The notes beneath the pieces are model-generated. The model was not told the origin of the DNA. It saw only the letters and a program-made list of their open reading frames with translations, and did not search any database. Below, in pieces: positions 5,500-9,848 of a DNA stretch of 9,848 nucleotides. The stretch covers positions 1 through 9,848 of the forward strand of contig JAEZAU010000018.1 in the NCBI GenBank assembly GCA_023430325.1. The letters run 5' to 3'. Position numbers and translations under genes: made by a program. Source of the DNA: Bacteroidota bacterium. Lineage in GTDB: Bacteria; Bacteroidota; Bacteroidia; Flavobacteriales_F; PHOS-HE28. Position 1 is the first letter of the stretch, and each line of letters begins with the position of its first letter.

Positions 5500-7266
5500 A
5501 TGGAAAGGCGTTGGAGGCTGAAGAAGCAGGCGGACGTTGCGCAGGCCGGGCGATTGGTACATGAGCGGTGCACATTGCCCGCGGCGAAATTGTTGGTACA
5601 GCGGGGTATCAAGGATCACGAAGGTGCTACGGCGTTCTTCAGGCCCGATCTTTCCCAATTGCATGATCCCTTCCTGATGAAGGACATGCTCGCTGCCGTG
5701 GAACGTATTGAGCGGGCATTGGGCGAAGGGGAAAAGATCATGATCTTCGGAGATTATGATGTGGATGGCACCACGGCCGTGGCGCTCGTCTATTCCTTCC
5801 TGCGCAAGTACACAGGAAACATCACCTTCTACATTCCCGATCGCTACGCGGAAGGTTACGGCATTTCCACACAGGGCATCGATCACGCAGGTGCAGAAGG
5901 AGTATCGTTGATCATCGCCCTGGATTGTGGGATCAAATCGATCGATAAGGTCGCTTATGCCGCCGGAAAAGGGATTGACTTCATCATCTGCGATCATCAC
6001 CGGCCCGGCGAGAAGCTGCCCGAAGCTGTGGCGGTGCTCGATCCGAAGAGGGCTGATTGTGAATATCCATACAAGGAACTCAGCGGCTGCGGCATCGGCC
6101 TGAAACTGGTGCAGGCTTTCGCGATCCGCAACGATATCCCCATGCAGGAGGTATGGTCGCAGCTCGATCTGGTGGCAGTAAGCACCGCATGTGATATCGT
6201 TCCGGTCACGGGTGAGAATCGTGTGCTTTCCTATTTCGGTCTTCAGTTGCTCAATATGGAGCCTCGTCCAGGCTTGAAAGTGATGATGGACATGGCCAAC
6301 GTGAAGAAGAAGCTTTGCGTTACCGATCTGGTCTTCACCGTTGGGCCACGGATCAATGCTGCAGGACGGGTGGAGCATGGCCGGCAGGCTGTTGAACTAT
6401 TGCTATCCACCGATGTGAAACAGGCCGAACAGATCGGCCTGCGCATCGATCTCAACAACAAGCAGCGCCAGGAGCTGGACAAGGACATCACCGAGCAGGC
6501 ACTGGAGCAGATCGTGGAACATGCGGCTACTCGTGGAAGTGCAAGTACTGTAGTATTCAACGAGAACTGGCACAAAGGCGTCATCGGGATAGTGGCCTCA
6601 CGCTTGATCGAGAAATATTACCGGCCTACTGTAGTGCTCACCGAAGGCAATGGCAAGGCCGTTGGCTCGGCGCGCAGCGTGCGAGGATTCGATGTGTACG
6701 AGGCGATCAGCGCGTGCTCGGATCTTCTCGATCAGTTCGGTGGTCATATGTACGCGGCGGGGCTCACCATGCCTTTGGAGAACGTCGAAACTTTCCGGCA
6801 ACGGTTCGACGAAGTGGTGGATCGAAGCCTTCCGAAAGAGCTTCGTTCACCGGTGGAAGAAGTGGACCAGGAGATCGGCTTCACCGACCTCTCCACGCCC
6901 ATGTTGAAGGTGCTGAAACATATGGCCCCCTACGGGCCCGGAAATATGCGGCCGGTGTTCCTAACGCGTGGTGTGAAGGAGCGGGGCGATGCCCGGATCG
7001 TGGGCAACGATCATCTGAAGATGTGTCTCTCGCTTCCCGGCGAAGCGGCCATTTTCGATGCGATCGGATTCAAGATGGCCCATCACCTCGATCTGGTACG
7101 CAGTGGCCGGCCTTTCAGCATTCTGTATTGCATCGAAGAGAACGAATGGCAGGGCCGCCGTTCGATCCAACTCAACATCAAGGATATAAAGCCAGGTACT
7201 GAAGCATTGCTGGAGAATGAGACGGTGAAGGAGAATGCAATGGAGCAGGAACTGGCGATCCCATAA
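5500..7266 (+). CDS. recJ: Single-stranded-DNA-specific exonuclease RecJ
   Basis: RecJ degrades single-stranded DNA 5' to 3' in recombination and mismatch/base-excision repair. I use the ATG at 5500 (588 residues) because MERRWRLK resembles the usual RecJ N-terminus and because of the adjacent promoter-like box; an in-frame ATG at 5473 would add nine residues. With this numbering, the DHH phosphoesterase motifs are FGDYDVDGT at 83-91 (metal-binding DYDVD), ALDCG at 140-144 and CDHH at 164-167. GPRINAAGR is at 282-290. The DHHA1 region has NWHKGVIGIVASR at 356-368, followed by GSARS and QFGGHMYAAG (412-421). A C-terminal OB-like region follows. The length is normal. It probably heads an operon with the secreted enzyme 12 bp downstream and tadA. 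Confidence 0.95.
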   Translation: MERRWRLKKQADVAQAGRLVHERCTLPAAKLLVQRGIKDHEGATAFFRPDLSQLHDPFLMKDMLAAVERIERALGEGEKIMIFGDYDVDGTTAVALVYSFLRKYTGNITFYIPDRYAEGYGISTQGIDHAGAEGVSLIIALDCGIKSIDKVAYAAGKGIDFIICDHHRPGEKLPEAVAVLDPKRADCEYPYKELSGCGIGLKLVQAFAIRNDIPMQEVWSQLDLVAVSTACDIVPVTGENRVLSYFGLQLLNMEPRPGLKVMMDMANVKKKLCVTDLVFTVGPRINAAGRVEHGRQAVELLLSTDVKQAEQIGLRIDLNNKQRQELDKDITEQALEQIVEHAATRGSASTVVFNENWHKGVIGIVASRLIEKYYRPTVVLTEGNGKAVGSARSVRGFDVYEAISACSDLLDQFGGHMYAAGLTMPLENVETFRQRFDEVVDRSLPKELRSPVEEVDQEIGFTDLSTPMLKVLKHMAPYGPGNMRPVFLTRGVKERGDARIVGNDHLKMCLSLPGEAAIFDAIGFKMAHHLDLVRSGRPFSILYCIEENEWQGRRSIQLNIKDIKPGTEALLENETVKENAMEQELAIP

Positions 7267-7278
7267 GCATCGATCTCC

Positions 7279-8838
7279 ATGATCCGTCCTCTTTTTTCTT
7301 TGTTCATCCTGCTCCTTGCAACGCATTTGCGCGCGCAAACACCTACGTGGAGCAAAGATGTGGCGTGCATCGTCTACAGCCATTGCACCACATGTCATCG
7401 TACCGATGGACCCGCGCATTTCGAGTTGCTCACTTATGCGGATGCGTATTACTGGCGCAATGAGATGATGGCTGCGACGCAATCGCGATTCATGCCACCG
7501 TGGCCGCCCGATCCCGATTATCGATCGCTGGCACATGAACGCGTGCTGATGCAGGATGAGATCGATATCATTGCAGCATGGGTGAATGGCGGGGCACCGG
7601 AAGGCGATCCTTCACAAGCGCCGGAACCTCCGCAGTTCAATGGAAATGCGGTCATCAGCGATCCCGATCTTTCCGAGGTCATGGAGGACTTCACCATTCC
7701 CTCTTCCACGCAGGACCTGTATCGCTGTTTCGTGCTGCAGATCGACAATCCGACCGACCGTTACATCACAGGCATGGAGATCCTTCCGGGTAACAGTAAC
7801 ATGGTGCATCACGTGCTTGTTTTCCAGGATACCACCGGGCAGGCCCAGCAGTTGGATGCCCAGGATCCCGGCCCTGGTTACACCAATTTCGGAGGCATTG
7901 GCGTGAATGATGCGAAGCTGATCGGGGCGTGGGTCCCTGGTGAGCAGCCGTTCTTCACCCCGCCAGGAATGGGGATCCAACTTTTCGCAGGTGCGGACAT
8001 CGTGATGCAGATCCACTATCCCGCAACAAGCAACGTAGAGGTGGATTCAACACGGATCAACCTGCAGTTCAGCGATGCGCCGTTCATGCGGCCTCTCGCG
8101 ATCGATGCCGTGCTGGATCATGGTTGGACCCTCACCAATGGACCTTTGATCATTCCGCCGAACGAGGTGAAGACATTTTACAATGAGTTCACGGTGCCGT
8201 TCAACGCGACCATCACCTCCATAGCACCACATGCGCATCTGGTGTGTACTTCAATGAAGTCTTTCGCGGTGCTGCCATCAGGAGATACAATTCCGCTCAT
8301 CGATATCCCGAACTGGGATTTCCGCTGGCAGGGCCATTACTCGTTCCGCAACCCGATTTATCTGCCGCAAGGGACAGTACTTCACGGAGAAGCCACATAT
8401 GATAACACTGCGAACAATCCGTTCAACCCGAACGACCCTCCGCAATGGGTGTACCTCGGTGAGTCCACCACGAATGAGATGATGCTTTTCTATTTTGCCT
8501 GGACACCGGGTCTGGCCAGTGACGTGAACATCGTGATCGATGACAGCGAGCATCAGGCGCATCATGACGATTGCATGCCCGATCTGCTTACTGGAGTGAA
8601 CGGGCTGGATGAGATCGAGTTCGATGTGTATCCCATACCGGCCCATGATCGGCTTCATGTAGGAACTGCAGGATCGACAGGTACGATCAGGATCATCGAT
8701 GTGACCGGAAAGATCGCTTTGGAGCAAAGGATGATAGGATCGACGGTGATCGATGTGCAGCACCTTGCCCGCGGTCCGTATTCGATGGAGTTCCGAAATG
8801 ATCAAGGGGTCGGGCAACGGAAGATCATCCTGGAATGA
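7279..8838 (+). CDS. Secreted heme c / copper type II monooxygenase-like protein with T9SS sorting domain
   Basis: The 519-residue protein has several parts. (1) A signal peptide ends at HLRA-Q, with cleavage after residue 19. (2) A cytochrome-c-like segment contains CTTCH at 36-40, a covalent heme c site, with RFMPPWPPDP (70-79) supplying a possible Met ligand at Met72. (3) A region of about 125-415 resembles copper type II, ascorbate-dependent monooxygenases (PHM/DBH fold). Candidate copper ligands are His177-His178 in MVHHVLVF, His246 in MQIHYPA, His318 and His320 in APHAHLVC, and Met401 or Met402 in NEMM. (4) A type A T9SS C-terminal domain starts near YPIPAHDRLHV (451-461) and ends GQRKIILE, predicting export through the outer membrane. 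The substrate is unknown. The electron route from heme to copper is inferred. The gene lies 12 bp after recJ and overlaps tadA by 4 bp. Confidence 0.88.
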   Translation: MIRPLFSLFILLLATHLRAQTPTWSKDVACIVYSHCTTCHRTDGPAHFELLTYADAYYWRNEMMAATQSRFMPPWPPDPDYRSLAHERVLMQDEIDIIAAWVNGGAPEGDPSQAPEPPQFNGNAVISDPDLSEVMEDFTIPSSTQDLYRCFVLQIDNPTDRYITGMEILPGNSNMVHHVLVFQDTTGQAQQLDAQDPGPGYTNFGGIGVNDAKLIGAWVPGEQPFFTPPGMGIQLFAGADIVMQIHYPATSNVEVDSTRINLQFSDAPFMRPLAIDAVLDHGWTLTNGPLIIPPNEVKTFYNEFTVPFNATITSIAPHAHLVCTSMKSFAVLPSGDTIPLIDIPNWDFRWQGHYSFRNPIYLPQGTVLHGEATYDNTANNPFNPNDPPQWVYLGESTTNEMMLFYFAWTPGLASDVNIVIDDSEHQAHHDDCMPDLLTGVNGLDEIEFDVYPIPAHDRLHVGTAGSTGTIRIIDVTGKIALEQRMIGSTVIDVQHLARGPYSMEFRNDQGVGQRKIILE

Positions 8839-9284
8839 TCAAGCCTTTCGATGACGAGTATTTCATGCGGCAGGCGCTGCGTGAGGCGGAGCAGGCCTTC
8901 AAGGCGGATGAGGTTCCGATCGGCGCGGTGATCGTGCATGGCGATCGCATCATCGGCCGGGCACATAACCTCACCGAACGCCTCAATGATGTCACGGCCC
9001 ATGCGGAGATGCAGGCGATCACGGCCGCAGCGGAAGGCATCGGTGGAAAATACCTGCGTGATTGCACAATCTATGTCACCGTTGAACCGTGCGTGATGTG
9101 TGCTGGGGCCCTGGCCTGGGCGCAGGCATCGCGGATCGTCTTCGGAGCTTTTGATGAGAAGGCCGGTTATCGCCGGATCGGAAATAGGTTGCTCCATCCG
9201 AAGACGCAGGTCACCGGCGGGATACTGGAAGCCGAATGCGCCGATCTGATGCAGGCGTTCTTCAAGAAAAAGCGGGTGTTGTAG
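8835..9284 (+). CDS. tadA: tRNA-specific adenosine deaminase (TadA-type nucleoside deaminase)
   Basis: This cytoplasmic zinc enzyme converts adenosine to inosine at wobble position 34 of tRNA-Arg, allowing CGN decoding. The 149-residue length is typical. The deaminase core shows HAE at 56-58 (zinc His and catalytic Glu) and PCVMC at 85-89 (zinc cysteines), with the N-terminal EVPIGAVIV strand. The GNRLLHP segment near residues 115-121 and the Lys-rich C-terminus (FFKKKRVL) favour TadA over guanine or cytosine deaminases. The ATG overlaps the previous gene's TGA in ATGA, so translation is coupled. It is the last gene of the probable recJ-containing operon. The exact substrate is inferred from the family. 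Confidence 0.93.
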   Translation: MIKPFDDEYFMRQALREAEQAFKADEVPIGAVIVHGDRIIGRAHNLTERLNDVTAHAEMQAITAAAEGIGGKYLRDCTIYVTVEPCVMCAGALAWAQASRIVFGAFDEKAGYRRIGNRLLHPKTQVTGGILEAECADLMQAFFKKKRVL

Positions 9285-9376
9285 TAGCGATCTTCCGTGA
9301 TGACGATCGATATGGGAACAACATTCGGTCAACAGGCAAGTCCGATCTAAGAGGCATTATTTGTGTGATCGCGCCA

Positions 9377-9486
9377 GCTTGCGTGAGGGATAGAAGCGGA
9401 AAGCCCGGACCGGAGGGAGGACTTGCAGCGGATAGCCCGACGCCGTTGCTGCCGCGGTGACGCGGCAACAACGGCGGCACGCCCAA
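9377..9486 (+). ncRNA. Structured RNA-like element, recurrent Bacteroidota intergenic type (possibly Flavo-1-like)
   Basis: The motifs GCGTGAGGGATAGAAGC (9381-9397), GCAGCGGATAGCCCGAC (9425-9441) and CACGCCCA (9478-9485) match, from memory, an element seen repeatedly between Bacteroidota genes. I see pairings GCGTG (9381-9385) with CACGC (9478-9482), GGG (9387-9389) with CCC (9436-9438), and AAG (9401-9403) with CTT (9422-9424). A long hairpin, GCCGTTGCTGCCGC (9442-9455) with GCGGCAACAACGGC (9462-9475), has one C-A mismatch. Its loop can close as G-C around a GTGA (GNRA-type) tetraloop. Together they suggest a three-way junction. It lies 92 bases after tadA and before a permease gene. There is no T-tract, so it is not a plain terminator. 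The Flavo-1 name is tentative. Confidence 0.6.
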
Positions 9487-9561
9487 ACCATCCATCACTC
9501 ATGCAACGGCACTGCACTGTGCGTGTACGACATGGATCGGCGCTGCGGCAACTTGCACCTT

Positions 9562-9848
9562 ATGCTGCGGAACTTTCTGCTTACATCGGTGCGCAACCTC
9601 TGGCGCAACAAGCTGTACACGCTGATCAATCTATTGGGGCTTGCGACAGGGATCGCGTGCTTCGTGCTGATCGCGCTGTATGTGCGTTGGGAAAGGAGCT
9701 TTGATCGCTTCGTGCCGCATGCAGAGCGCGTGCACCGTGTGGTGGGCGAGATCGAGATGGAAGGCCAGGGCGAGCGCAGCAGCAGCATGGTGTTCGGGCT
9801 TGGTCCCACGCTTTACAATGATCATCCGGAGTTGATCGAGAAATACTG
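9562..9848 (+). CDS. MacB-like ABC transporter permease, 5' end only
   Basis: The frame is open from ATG at 9562 to the window edge (95 complete codons). The product begins MLRNFLLTSVRNLWRNKLYTLIN, then a transmembrane segment at about residues 19-41 (GLATGIACFVLIALYV), followed by WERSFDRFVPHAERVHRV. This is the standard N-terminus of FtsX/MacB-type permeases, which are abundant in Bacteroidota, with a first TM helix leading into the MacB periplasmic core domain. An in-frame ATG at 9532 would add ten residues (MDRRCGNLHL) that are not family-like, so I prefer 9562. The substrate cannot be told, and no ATPase gene is visible upstream; such permeases often occur as lone or tandem genes. Confidence 0.85.
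   Translation, partial: MLRNFLLTSVRNLWRNKLYTLINLLGLATGIACFVLIALYVRWERSFDRFVPHAERVHRVVGEIEMEGQGERSSSMVFGLGPTLYNDHPELIEKY

Noticed and set aside
5344..6378. 344-codon open frame on the minus strand opposite recJ
   Set aside because: It lies opposite the conserved DHH motifs of recJ and into the start of the divergent gene, has no recognisable domain, and is rich in His/Arg as expected from antisense reading of a GC-rich gene.
9355..9368. TATTTG-like promoter before the RNA element
   Set aside because: The spacing does not fit TAnnTTTG and no -33 TTG is placed correctly, so no promoter is claimed.
9262..9498. 78-codon minus-strand frame and 74-codon plus-strand frame (9236-9460) over the region after tadA
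   Set aside because: Both overlap the structured RNA-like element and are best explained by its GC-rich sequence. Neither has a recognisable product.

Overview
The window looks like chromosomal DNA of a Bacteroidota member, most likely Flavobacteriales-like with a moderately high GC content. Four things point there: the partial-yicC/gmk/nadD order; promoter boxes of the TAnnTTTG type placed a few bases upstream of start codons; a type IX secretion (T9SS) C-terminal sorting domain on a secreted enzyme; and signal peptides that end in A-Q. I see no insertion sequence, integrase, phage gene, CRISPR array, tRNA or rRNA. Most of the window is housekeeping and envelope biology. The accessory interest lies in a secreted copper/heme enzyme, a PEGA-protease lipoprotein, two unrecognised micro-ORFs and a structured RNA-like element.

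Left part (1-1857): the last codons of a YicC-family gene run directly into gmk (guanylate kinase) and then nadD (nicotinate-nucleotide adenylyltransferase), tightly packed on the + strand. nadD meets the uridine kinase gene udk (- strand) tail to tail with no spacer. The stretch 1858-2461 lacks a large gene. It holds the udk promoter, two small + strand ORFs (40 and 58 codons) and a strong stem-loop terminator at 2422-2463.

Middle part (2462-5393, all - strand): a signal-peptide-bearing DUF481-like outer-membrane barrel protein ends in its own terminator hairpin. It is followed, in transcription order, by a lipoprotein with a PEGA domain and a trypsin-like protease domain. That gene overlaps by 4 bp a small exported beta-rich protein. 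The protease and the small protein are probably one two-gene envelope operon.

Right part (5400-9848, + strand): a short divergent intergenic region carries a perfect palindrome and promoter-like boxes. Then comes a probable three-gene operon. recJ (single-strand exonuclease) is followed after 12 bp by a secreted protein with a heme c site, a copper monooxygenase-like domain and a T9SS sorting tail. That gene overlaps tadA (tRNA adenosine deaminase) by 4 bp. After tadA, 9285-9561 has no convincing gene but contains a structured element resembling a recurrent Bacteroidota intergenic RNA. The window ends inside a MacB-like ABC transporter permease gene.
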